From Yaniella halotolerans DSM 15476 (GTDB lineage: Bacteria > Actinomycetota > Actinomycetes > Actinomycetales > Micrococcaceae), in the NCBI RefSeq assembly GCF_000420805.1, contig NZ_ATVQ01000001.1:930001-994000 (forward strand): 64,000 bases of DNA, read 5' to 3'. The position numbers and the translations under genes are program-made. Below are positions 35,388 to 43,884 of the stretch, in pieces. Positions within the stretch are counted from its first letter, which is position 1; each line of letters begins with the position of its first letter. The notes below the pieces were generated by a model that ran no database searches, was not told where the DNA came from, and saw nothing but the letters and a program-made list of their open reading frames with translations.

Positions 35388-36417
35388 TCACAGAGCTACT
35401 AATGCTGAGCAGGCATGGCCCGTAAAGAAGGGTATACGATCCTTGACACGCTTGCGCGTGGCAGGCGCCATCCGTAATTTGACCTGTGAACCTTTGGCAA
35501 AATAGAAACCATAACCCAGCAACTCTGCAGAGGATGCTGGTTTCACTGATGACTTTGCCCGATTCACCTTCAACCGCAACGAGTCTTCTAAGAAGCGTGT
35601 CGCCACGTCTAAAACTCGATAGGCAGCCCGTTTTGATTTCACGAATACCCGAAGATCGTCAGCATATCTGACAAACCGGTGACCGCGAGACCAAAACAGT
35701 TGATCGAAATCATCTAACAAAATGTTCGATAGTAGCGGAGACAAGGGAGAACCCTGTGGGGTACCCTCGTCAGTTGCTTGCACGACGCCATCGGCCATGA
35801 TCCCCGCCTCAAGATAGGCACGGATCAGCTTCAACAGTCGTGTGTCCTCTACTTTGCGCGCGATTCTGGCCATGAGCATGTCATGATTGACCCGGTCAAA
35901 GAACGAATCCAGATCCACCTCGACTACCCATCGATACCCCTGCTGAATGACCGTTTTGGCCACCACCACAGCATCCAGGGCAGACCGATGCGGCCTAAAC
36001 CCATACGAGACCGGAACAAAACCCGGATCAAAGATCGGGACCAGTACTTGCGCGATTGCTTGTTGGATCAGACGATCCGCCACACTGGGCACACCAAGTC
36101 GTCGCTGGCCGCCATCAGGTTTTGGGATCATCACCTGAGCCACCGGCAACGGCCGATACACCCCCGCATCTAAGCGTTCCCGAATATCCACCCAATGTTG
36201 TTCCAGCCAATCCCGCAACTCATGCACGGGCAGCCCATCAACACCGGGGGGCACCCTTGTTTTGCTCGACACGTTTCAACGCACCCAGCAGATTCGCCTG
36301 CGAAAACACACGTTCCCACAAACTGACCTGCTGAGCCTCGATATGTTCATCCACATCCGCCGGATCAAGACGACTACGCACAGACAAGGGCCCTCCCGTA
36401 TGCACCGGTCCCTCCAA
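35388..36417 (-). pseudogene. Group II intron reverse transcriptase/maturase, frameshifted and truncated
   Basis: The RT palm is recognisable: PKPDGGQRRLGVPSVADRL, SYGFRPHRSALDAV, VVEVDLDSFFDRVNHDML, GTPQGSPLSPLLSNILLDD and RYADDLRVFV. The first ~55 codons lie in another frame (DVDEHIEAQQVSLW, ANLLGALKRVEQNKGAP). The frames join at a run of six C (36246-36251, minus strand) where five would restore KGAPGVDG. After RMAPATRKRVKDRI the frame enters unrelated sequence, so the maturase (X) and DNA-binding/endonuclease regions are missing. The protein is not functional. The start (TTG 36417) is a guess. Confidence 0.85.
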
Positions 36418-36928
36418 CTTGTACTGCTCACTTCTCTCATCAGTGATTTACTGCGATCAACATCCAATCACGAGGATCATGACTGCTTGCATATCAAACA
36501 CAGCGTTTGGCCCTTCTCTACCATTTGTAGCCGGTGGGACACTTGCGTGGACACCAAACCGATCCCTGGCAGGTACTACGACCGCTGCTGACTTCTACCC
36601 CATCAACCACAACCTCACAGCCATGATCGCCCCACCGATATTCTGGTGGCGCACTAAGGCAGACCTCCCCGGATAAGAACACGTACTTTCTCTTAGCTCC
36701 CGCCGCATTTACACACAGACCGTCTTGATGGAACGGGCATCACCATCTTTTGCTGGCTGACCCCAGACTGCATGCCTGATGCGATTCGTGTACCTCGGTG
36801 CCAAGATTTGCCAACCGGCTTCCTCTCCACCACACCTCACGATGCAGCAGTTGCCATCGGCTAGGAGTTAAACCATCTTCTCCTCCAGAGGACTTTCACC
36901 CCCAAGTAGATGCCCATGCCGGGCGTAC
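35430..36928 (-). mobile_element. Degraded group II intron inserted behind a terminator
   Basis: Minus strand from 36928 reads GTACGCCCGGCATGGGC, near the intron consensus 5' end GTGYG. It is followed about 20 bases on by GGTGAAAGTCC and then by domain I-like sequence (GATGGCAACTGCTGCATCGT, GAGGAAGCCGG) leading to the RT gene. The insertion point is exactly four T residues after the stem of the terminator at 36933-36966, the target preference of group IIC introns. The 3' part (maturase end, domains V/VI) is absent; the left edge near 35430 is approximate. Confidence 0.75.
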
Positions 36929-36932
36929 AAAA

Positions 36933-36966
36933 CAGCGGCCTTGCCCGCTCTCAGGCAAGGCCGCTG
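36933..36966 (-). terminator. Intrinsic terminator of the YkvI-type transporter gene
   Basis: Perfect 13-bp stem CAGCGGCCTTGCC / GGCAAGGCCGCTG with an 8-base loop, 57 bases after the stop at 37023. On the minus strand it is followed by TTTT and then directly by the intron 5' end. Confidence 0.9.
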
Positions 36967-37022
36967 CTATAACTCGGCTCAAATAATGACTACATCGGGA
37001 GCGTAAAAGCAGCTCGCGGACA

Positions 37023-38108
37023 TCAGCGTTCCGATACCTCGGTCGCTGCTCCCCTCGACTTTCTCCGAGTGATGAGCACCAGATTGACAGCCATGCACGC
37101 AAAGATCACGAAGCCAAGGTATCCGAGCAACGGATAAACTTGATTGACCAGCTCTGTAAAGCCGACGAACCCGAGAGCGAAGGCAACGATTCCACCCACC
37201 AGTGCCGCAATTTTGAACCGAGTTGTGTCGACTTCGAAGAACCGTGCGGTGAAGGTATACAGCATCGGCACGGCGGTATTGAAGATCATCGCCAGCAGGA
37301 GTATCGCGATAACGAGACCGACGACCGGACTCACGTCATTAGCAATCGTCAGCATTGGCATTTCGGCTCCAATAAGCTCGTCGACGTTAAAGTACATGGC
37401 CAAGTTGATAACCAACGCGATAACGCCTAGGACCACTCCCCCCAGGATGGCCCCTCGCTTAGCTGCCTTATGGTCCTGCTCGGTGGCGCCCATGATCGCA
37501 AGAATGCTGACGGATAGCGCCACATTAAAGGACACGTGCAGGAACGCACTCAGTAGCCAGTGCGATGAGGCTAGTTGCTCCTGAGTCGCAGACACTGCTT
37601 CGAGATCGACACCACTGGTATCGGCCGTCAGAACAGCATAGAGTGCCAGGGCAACTATGACCGCGAATGCAAACGGTGCAATTGAGCTGATCACGTTCAA
37701 GACTCGGCGCAGACTGAGCAACAGGGCGAGCACAATCAGGATGGCCATCAGTGCATAGCCGATGGACGGGGACATGCCGAACTGCTGTTGGAAGAGCGAG
37801 CCACTGCCGGCGACCATAATGACGGCGACCCCGAACAGGAAGAAGGTGAGCAGCAGATCGATGACGAAGCCCAGGTACTTCCCAGCGATATGGTAGATCA
37901 CGCTCTTATGCGATTGCGCCTTCACACGTTTACCCAACACCACGAGGTAGTAGCCCAACAACGGATACAACACCACGGTGACGAGTGTCCCGAGGATCCC
38001 TAACCAGCCATACCCGGTGTAGAACTGCAGCACTTCCTGGCCGGAGGCGAAGCCTGCCCCGATGATCGTGCCGATGTATACCCCGGCAACGCGAAGAGTA
38101 TCTTTCAT
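37023..38108 (-). CDS. YkvI-family membrane protein (APC-like transporter)
   Basis: A 361-aa integral membrane protein with ten predicted helices. It begins VAGVYIGTIIGAGFASGQEV, the YkvI signature that corresponds to the broken TM1 (G-x-G-x-A-S-G) of LeuT-fold carriers. It is likely a cation-coupled amino-acid or similar transporter; the substrate is unknown. Single gene with its own strong terminator. Confidence 0.8.
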   Translation of the reverse strand: MKDTLRVAGVYIGTIIGAGFASGQEVLQFYTGYGWLGILGTLVTVVLYPLLGYYLVVLGKRVKAQSHKSVIYHIAGKYLGFVIDLLLTFFLFGVAVIMVAGSGSLFQQQFGMSPSIGYALMAILIVLALLLSLRRVLNVISSIAPFAFAVIVALALYAVLTADTSGVDLEAVSATQEQLASSHWLLSAFLHVSFNVALSVSILAIMGATEQDHKAAKRGAILGGVVLGVIALVINLAMYFNVDELIGAEMPMLTIANDVSPVVGLVIAILLLAMIFNTAVPMLYTFTARFFEVDTTRFKIAALVGGIVAFALGFVGFTELVNQVYPLLGYLGFVIFACMAVNLVLITRRKSRGAATEVSER

Positions 38109-38237
38109 GACGTTGTCCTTACCACCCTTATGCTCGAGTTAATCCCATCCTCTCAGTGTGACAGCTCACAAAAGGCTGGGTTACGGAACGACGCGCTGAC
38201 CGACCCAGCCGCCAACCTCACGATGGAATTGCCACCT

Positions 38238-38717
38238 CTAATGGGGGCCGGCCAGATCGAGCCAATCAAGGTGTTCAAGATCGACCCGAATCCACGCGAA
38301 ACGTTGAAACGCTGTGCCCGGGTCCTCAACACGCTCGGCTGTCTCATCCACAGCCTCACCCGGTATGCCGGCCGTTGCATAGAGCTCTCGACTATGTGGC
38401 GCCAAGGCTTCCCAGGCAGTGAGCCGTTCGGCGTCGTCGGCAATCACTGCTTTCCCTTGGATACGTAACTGCACAGAACCGTCTTGTAAGGTCAGGGCCA
38501 CTTGTGGGTGCTCCTGAATTTCGTCGACCTTATCTGAATGCACGTTCGTGGCAAAGTAGATGCGCGCCGGTGCTGGCTGGAATTTGCGCAGAATAATAGC
38601 GCGCGCCCTGGGCCCGCCCCCGACGCCAATGGTTGCGAGGATGCCCAGGGTAAAACCGGTACCTTCTGACGTTGCATCGCCCAATGCCTGCCAGATCCGA
38701 TCGAGCACATAGGTCAT
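38238..38717 (-). CDS. Pyridoxamine 5'-phosphate oxidase-like FMN-binding protein
   Basis: A 159-aa split-barrel flavoprotein. ARAIILRKFQPAPARIYFAT, then VHSDKVDEIQEHPQVALTL and VQLRIQGKAVI, match the PNPOx/general-stress FMN-binding family (Alr4036-like). The C-terminal dimerisation region of true PdxH is missing, so it is not the vitamin B6 enzyme. It is four bases downstream of the LLM oxidoreductase gene, so the two flavoenzymes are co-transcribed. Confidence 0.8.
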   Translation of the reverse strand: MTYVLDRIWQALGDATSEGTGFTLGILATIGVGGGPRARAIILRKFQPAPARIYFATNVHSDKVDEIQEHPQVALTLQDGSVQLRIQGKAVIADDAERLTAWEALAPHSRELYATAGIPGEAVDETAERVEDPGTAFQRFAWIRVDLEHLDWLDLAGPH

Positions 38718-38721
38718 GACG

Positions 38722-39720
38722 TTAGAACCATGCGTCAGCTAGCAGTTTCAGGGAATGATCACCGACGGCCGGGTCATACGTATAGGTCACCGTAATGAGT
38801 TCATCGGCGTCGGTCCGTTCGACGAATTTCTCGAGTTGAGTTCGAACTGTTTGCGGCGCGCCCACGGCTTTGATGCTGAGCATCGGGTTGCCGCTCGAGC
38901 CCAGCTGGGCCGGATCAACCGGTGGTTGTAACAGACGACGCTGGCCGGTCTGAATATCCTGGAACATCTGTTCGATCACCGTGTATTCGCGCTGCGCTTC
39001 GGCATCCGTATCGGCAACCAAAACATTGATTCCGGCCATGACATACGGTTTTTCCAGCTGGGCGGTTGGGGCCTCTGCGCTGAATGAATCGCGGTAGACC
39101 TGAATCGCCTGGTCCAACTGATCCGGCGCGAAGTGCGAGGCGACTGAGAACGGCAGGCCCAGTTGGCCGGCAATCGATGCGCCGTTAACCGTGGAGCCCA
39201 GCACCCAGATTGGCACATTCATCCCGGCCGAAACAGCGGAAACGATCGGCGCACTATACGACGTACCCTTGTCACTGAACCAACCCTGCAGATCATAAAT
39301 ACTCTGGGCAAAAGCCTGCGGTTCGGCAGATGAGCGGCTCAGCGCCTGCGCCGTCATCATATCGGTGCCCGGAGCGCGCCCCAGGCCCAGATCAATGCGA
39401 TCCCCGTGCATATTCGTCAGGGTGCCATACTGTTCGGCCACCATGAGTGGTGCGTGGTTTGGTAGCATGACACCGCCAGAACCCAGGCGGATCTTTTCGG
39501 TGTTCTCGGCGGCCTGCGATATCAGCAGCGCGGTCGAGCTGGCCGCCAGGTTCGGGGTGTTGTGGTGCTCGGCGAACCACAAACGGTGATAGCCCAGCTC
39601 ATCGGCGAGTTGAGCGGACTTCATCGAGGCTTTGATGGCGTCCCGAGCGGTGGAACCCTCGGAAATTGAGACGAGATCTAGAATACTCAGTGGGACTGAC
39701 AATGCCGGTTGTCCTTTCAT
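38722..39720 (-). CDS. LLM-class flavin-dependent oxidoreductase
   Basis: Luciferase-like monooxygenase fold (332 aa). LSILDLVSISEGSTARDAI, YHRLWFAEHHNTPNLAASST, GSGGVMLPNHAPLMVAEQYG and DLGLGRAPGTD are typical of the MsnO8-like subgroup that uses reduced FMN or F420. Substrate unknown. It forms an operon with the PNPOx-like gene downstream. The relic at 55921-56552 belongs to the same subgroup. Confidence 0.88.
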   Translation of the reverse strand: MKGQPALSVPLSILDLVSISEGSTARDAIKASMKSAQLADELGYHRLWFAEHHNTPNLAASSTALLISQAAENTEKIRLGSGGVMLPNHAPLMVAEQYGTLTNMHGDRIDLGLGRAPGTDMMTAQALSRSSAEPQAFAQSIYDLQGWFSDKGTSYSAPIVSAVSAGMNVPIWVLGSTVNGASIAGQLGLPFSVASHFAPDQLDQAIQVYRDSFSAEAPTAQLEKPYVMAGINVLVADTDAEAQREYTVIEQMFQDIQTGQRRLLQPPVDPAQLGSSGNPMLSIKAVGAPQTVRTQLEKFVERTDADELITVTYTYDPAVGDHSLKLLADAWF

Positions 39721-39778
39721 ACGGTGCGATTGCCGCTTAGCCTATCGGACCGCCCAGCACCCCCGAGCCACGTGGTAC

Positions 39779-39991
39779 TTAGGGCGTATTCTCGGAATTT
39801 TGATGACGTTTCACCGTTGCCCAAAACACGTCGTCATCAATGTGCTGAACATCCCACGTACCACCAGCGATCGCATGCAACTCGTCGACCACCGCGCTAA
39901 TATCTACGGTGTGGCTGGCGACAATGTGCTCCTGCACCGCATCCTGCACGTAGGCCTCAACTTCACGCCTATTCGTAAAGGTCACAGCCAT
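39779..39991 (-). CDS. Small hypothetical protein
   Basis: A 70-aa ORF from ATG 39991, with AGGTGA five bases upstream; ATG 39997 is the other option. It begins MAVTFTNRREVEAYVQDAVQ and is acidic and helical in appearance (SAVVDELHAIAGGTWDV). It lacks membrane segments. No family recognised. Amino-acid composition and the ribosome site support coding. Confidence 0.5.
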   Translation of the reverse strand: MAVTFTNRREVEAYVQDAVQEHIVASHTVDISAVVDELHAIAGGTWDVQHIDDDVFWATVKRHQNSENTP

Positions 39992-40100
39992 CTTCATCAC
40001 CTGCACTTTCGTCTCGGAAAACTTGTTCCCACCCTACGTCGCAACACACCGAGACAACAGACCCCGTGCGTCCAGAATGCCATCTACCGGAGTCCCTCTC

Positions 40101-40745
40101 ATGAAAATCATTGACCTAAGCCATCCCCTCACCTCAGGGATGCCCGTCTATCCCGGCGATCCACAGGTAACAATCACGCCCGTACTGAATATCCACGACG
40201 ACGGCGCAGCGGTCGCCCGTGTAGAACTCGGTACCCACACCGGAACGCACCTGGATGCTCCCGCGCATTCTGTCGACGGTGGGCGAACGGTTGAGCAGCT
40301 CGATCTCAAGCTGCTCGACGGCGAGGCATATATCTTGCACCTGAAAAAGGGCCGGACCGAACCGCTGCAGGATACCCAGCTCAACGCCTCGGATTTCCAA
40401 CAGCTTCCTGGCAGACTTCCCAATATTGTGTGTGTCGCTACGGGTTGGGACCAGCACTTCCACACTGTCCTTCGAGAACATCACCCATATCTCGACTTGG
40501 AGTTAGCTCAAGAGCTCTGGCATCGGGGTGCACGCGTTCTCGGCGTCGATACTCTCAGTCCTGATCCCACATCAGAACCCTCAGCTTTCCCGATCCACGA
40601 GTTCTGGCTGGGCAATGACGGCGTTATCGTTGAGAACCTGCGAGGCCTTACGCCACTCCCACATCAACTAAACGTGACGATTCTGCCCCTACCGCTCGCT
40701 GGACTCGACGGTTCCCCGGTCCGTGCAGTTGCCCGCTGCGATTAG
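40101..40745 (+). CDS. Cyclase family protein (kynurenine-formamidase-like hydrolase)
   Basis: Metal-dependent amidohydrolase-like cyclase (214 aa from ATG 40101). The metal motif H-x-G-T-H-x-D-x-P-x-H is intact as GTHTGTHLDAPAHSVD. Also present are DLSHPLTSGMPVYPGDP at the N-terminus and RVLGVDTLSPDP. The family includes bacterial kynurenine formamidase (KynB) and uncharacterised hydrolases; no tryptophan-degradation genes are near, so the substrate is open. The upstream open frame lacks a better start. Confidence 0.85.
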   Translation: MKIIDLSHPLTSGMPVYPGDPQVTITPVLNIHDDGAAVARVELGTHTGTHLDAPAHSVDGGRTVEQLDLKLLDGEAYILHLKKGRTEPLQDTQLNASDFQQLPGRLPNIVCVATGWDQHFHTVLREHHPYLDLELAQELWHRGARVLGVDTLSPDPTSEPSAFPIHEFWLGNDGVIVENLRGLTPLPHQLNVTILPLPLAGLDGSPVRAVARCD

Positions 40746-40773
40746 CTGCGCGGCTGGATGCCTACCCCAATGC

Positions 40774-40820
40774 AAAAGACCTCCGAACCGGAGGGAAATC
40801 TTCGGGTTCGGAGGTCTTTT
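40774..40820. terminator. Bidirectional terminator between cyclase gene and tRNA-Leu
   Basis: Perfect arms AAAAGACCTCCGAACC (40774-40789) and GGTTCGGAGGTCTTTT (40805-40820) around a 15-base centre. A-tract and T-tract ends let it stop both the cyclase transcript (+) and the tRNA transcript (-). Confidence 0.9.
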
Positions 40821-40827
40821 CTGTCTG

Positions 40828-40911
<84 letters not shown>

Positions 40912-41146
40912 GAGTGACTTGCGCTTCAATGCATCTGCGCTAAGCACGATCTATAGTATAAACACAAACAACCGTTGAACGCTAATCAGTCACCAAGTTT
41001 ATAAAAATTTCTGGCCCTGACTTCAGGCTTCATGTAATGCTATGACTGATGTGCGAAAATGTAACCACATGTGACAAATATTCGGTGCAGAACTACTGTT
41101 GAGTCTTTACCGGTTATCTGCGTGACACGTTGAGAGGAGTGCCGAG

Positions 41147-41941
41147 TTGGGCATCTTGGATGGTTTAGAGAACATTCTCGAACGTTCCGTGCGCAAAATC
41201 TTCTCGGCCGGCGGGTCAAAAGGGATCAAACCGGTCGAAGTGACCAATGCGATGCGCACCGAAATGGACAATCGAGCCGCGACCATTTCGCAAGACCGCA
41301 CCCTGGTTCCCAACGTGTACACGATCGCCTTTTCGGAAGACGACTTCACGCAGGTACAACAGTGGGGCCGTGCTCTAGCCGAAGAGCTGTGCGACGAGGC
41401 AATCCGACATGCCTCGGTGCAGGGCTATTCACTATCCGGCCCCGTGCGCGTGACGTTCGTCTCCGACGATGACGTCGAAAAAGGCAACATGCAGATCGAG
41501 TCCAGCACCGAAAGCACGGAGGACATCGATCCGGGCCAACCGATCTCCTACTCGGCAGATAAGCAAGTTTCCTCGCGTCCGGTGCAACCACCACTCGAGA
41601 TGACCGACCCGAATATGCGGGTCGATCAGACGGATTGGCGTCCGGTCTTAGAAATCGATGGCACCCGCTACGCGATTAATTCATCAGCGGCGGTCATCGG
41701 CCGTTCCTCGGATGCCGACATCACGGTGGCTGATCCAGGTATGTCGCGCCGTCATCTTCAAATTAACGTTGCAGGGGATCGCGTCAGCGCCGCTGATTTG
41801 GGGTCCACGAATGGTTTTTACGTCAACGGGCAGAAAGCAGCGAACACTGTAGATTTGCATCACGGTGATATTATTACCGCCGGTCGGACAACCATCGTGT
41901 TTCGACTCGCCCCAGATACAACAACCCAGACACGGAGGTAG
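41147..41941 (+). CDS. fhaA: FhaA: DUF3662 and FHA domain protein
   Basis: A 264-aa phosphothreonine-binding adaptor. N-terminal DUF3662 domain (GILDGLENILERSVRKIFSA) of about 120 residues, an acidic linker, then a C-terminal FHA domain: YAINSSAAVIGRSSDADITV, SRRHLQINV, DLGSTNGFYVNGQ. The TTG start at 41147 is preceded by GAGAGGAG. In mycobacteria FhaA binds phosphorylated MviN and links PknB signalling to peptidoglycan synthesis; that role is inferred here. First gene of a seven-gene operon with tiny gaps or overlaps. Confidence 0.95.
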   Translation: MGILDGLENILERSVRKIFSAGGSKGIKPVEVTNAMRTEMDNRAATISQDRTLVPNVYTIAFSEDDFTQVQQWGRALAEELCDEAIRHASVQGYSLSGPVRVTFVSDDDVEKGNMQIESSTESTEDIDPGQPISYSADKQVSSRPVQPPLEMTDPNMRVDQTDWRPVLEIDGTRYAINSSAAVIGRSSDADITVADPGMSRRHLQINVAGDRVSAADLGSTNGFYVNGQKAANTVDLHHGDIITAGRTTIVFRLAPDTTTQTRR

Positions 41942-41944
41942 CCC

Positions 41945-42427
41945 GTGAGCGAAATAGCGATTACAGCGCTGCGTTTTGGGCTCCTCGCCCTGTTGTGGAT
42001 TTTTGTGTTCTCCGTGATTGGTTCTCAAGGTAAATCGCTGCAGATAGCACGTCCGGCACGCCTAACGCGTCGCAAGGATAAGAAAAATGCTGAAGCCGCC
42101 ACCAGTACCACCGCGACTCCGGTACCGCAGCGCGCTCTCGCTTCGAAACTCGTGGTAACCGAGGGACCCCTGACCGGACGATCGATTGATCTCGGCGGTC
42201 AACCGTTACTCATTGGTCGTGCTCAGGACGCCGGACTGATCCTGGAAGATGACTACGCTTCGGGCCGCCATGCACGGTTATTTCCCCAGGGCAGCCGATG
42301 GTTCCTAGAAGATTTGGGTTCGACCAACGGGACCTTTGTGCAGGGCAACCAGCTCACCCGTACGATGCCAATTGACCCGGGTACAGGTATCCGAATTGGG
42401 AAAACTGTCATGGAGCTCAAGGCATAA
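41945..42427 (+). CDS. fhaB: FhaB/FipA: membrane-anchored FHA protein
   Basis: A 160-aa protein with one N-terminal membrane helix (ALRFGLLALLWIFVFSVI), a basic K/R linker and a C-terminal FHA domain (LLIGRAQDAGLILEDDYASG, RHARLFPQG, DLGSTNGTFVQGNQL). It starts at GTG 41945, three bases after fhaA, and ends two bases before pstP. The known role of mycobacterial FipA is in septal assembly via phosphothreonine binding. Confidence 0.93.
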   Translation: MSEIAITALRFGLLALLWIFVFSVIGSQGKSLQIARPARLTRRKDKKNAEAATSTTATPVPQRALASKLVVTEGPLTGRSIDLGGQPLLIGRAQDAGLILEDDYASGRHARLFPQGSRWFLEDLGSTNGTFVQGNQLTRTMPIDPGTGIRIGKTVMELKA

Positions 42428-42429
42428 CC

Positions 42430-43884
42430 ATGGCCCTCGAGTTAGACTTCGCAGCCCGCTCCGACGTCGGACGAGTCCGTTCAAAAAACGACGACTCGGC
42501 TTATGTTGGCCGCTATCTTGCGATCGTCGCCGACGGCATGGGCGGACATGTCGGCGGTGATGTTGCCTCAGCCTCGGTGGTACTTGATTTAGCACCCCTG
42601 GACCGGAATAACCACCCTGATCCGGCCACAATTCTGCCCGATGAAATTCAATCGGCGAACCTCATTCTCAATGACCTGGTGCACGATAACCCGAAACTTG
42701 CCGGTATGGGCACCACGTGCACGGCCGTGCTCGTGGACCACGACATCATACATATGGCACACATCGGCGACTCTCGTGCCTACCGCATCAAAAACGATAC
42801 CTTCGAGCAGCTCTCAGTTGATCACACCTTCGTCCAACGCCTCATCGATGAGGGCCGGATTAGCGCCGCGGATGCCGAATCGCATCCGCATAAGAACGTG
42901 CTGATGCGGGTCCTGGGTGATGTGGATGCTTCCCCGGAACTCGATGTCACGTCGTTTGCTGCCGAACCTGGTGAGCGCTGGCTGTTGTGCTCGGATGGCC
43001 TGAACGCCGTCGTTGATGACTACACCATTGAGATGCTGCTGCGCGCCGATAAAACACTTGAGGATATCGCTCGAGATCTCGTGGACGAAACACTGCATCG
43101 CGGCGCACCGGATAACGTTTCAATCGTGGTGTTTGAGACCGCCGAACGCCAGATCACCGCTGAAACTGATCCCAAAACCGACGAGCTGACGGAATCAGCC
43201 CGCGAAGTCACCGCGGCACATAACGGCGAATCCGTATCGGCGTCGCTGCTGCGCGCAGATCTTGCATCGCGGCCCCACTTGCTCGTCGGTGCGGCAGAAT
43301 TGGCTACTGACACCGACCAGATTCCCGTGGTAACCCGCTCGTCGTCACAGAAACGTGCCGCGGCACTCCTCCACGGCGCATCGGATGCCGCGCAACCAAA
43401 CAACACCCCGCCACCGGCCCAATTAGAAGAGGATGCTGTCCCAACCGGTCGGCGCTCCTGGCCGTTATTGACGATGGTCGGAGTCTTTCTGATTTTATTT
43501 GCGACGTCGCTTGCCGTAGGTTTCCTGTGGATTCGAAGCCAGTACTATGTCGGATCCGAAGCCGAGAACGTGGCCATCTATCGTGGCGTGCCGCAGGCGA
43601 TCGGTCCGGTCGAACTATCCTCGCTCGAAGAAACGACGGAAATCCCACTCTCGCGACTACCCGGATACAGCCGTCAGCGCGTAGAAACCGGACTACCGGC
43701 TCAGGATCTCAACCATGCTCACGAAATCCTGATGGACTTAGAAACTGCGCTGATACCTGAGGCTCCACCGGTCTCGCCAGGCGACCAACCGGAGGACACG
43801 GACATTCCGATCGCTACAAACGGCGTCTCCGCTTCCGCCTCGATTGCCGGAGCAACAGCCGGCGCCATGGGAGGCAATCAGTAA
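42430..43884 (+). CDS. pstP: PP2C-type Ser/Thr phosphatase PstP
   Basis: A 484-aa protein. The cytosolic PP2C domain (residues 1-235) has metal motifs GRVRSKNDDSAYV, VADGMGGHVGGDVAS, MGTTCTAVLV, HIGDSRAYRI, CSDGLNAVVDD and DNVSIVVFE. A linker of about 100 residues leads to one membrane helix (SWPLLTMVGVFLILFATSLA) and an extracellular tail ending in A/G-rich sequence. It reverses PknA/PknB phosphorylation. Its stop overlaps the rodA start by one base (TAATG). Confidence 0.95.
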   Translation: MALELDFAARSDVGRVRSKNDDSAYVGRYLAIVADGMGGHVGGDVASASVVLDLAPLDRNNHPDPATILPDEIQSANLILNDLVHDNPKLAGMGTTCTAVLVDHDIIHMAHIGDSRAYRIKNDTFEQLSVDHTFVQRLIDEGRISAADAESHPHKNVLMRVLGDVDASPELDVTSFAAEPGERWLLCSDGLNAVVDDYTIEMLLRADKTLEDIARDLVDETLHRGAPDNVSIVVFETAERQITAETDPKTDELTESAREVTAAHNGESVSASLLRADLASRPHLLVGAAELATDTDQIPVVTRSSSQKRAAALLHGASDAAQPNNTPPPAQLEEDAVPTGRRSWPLLTMVGVFLILFATSLAVGFLWIRSQYYVGSEAENVAIYRGVPQAIGPVELSSLEETTEIPLSRLPGYSRQRVETGLPAQDLNHAHEILMDLETALIPEAPPVSPGDQPEDTDIPIATNGVSASASIAGATAGAMGGNQ

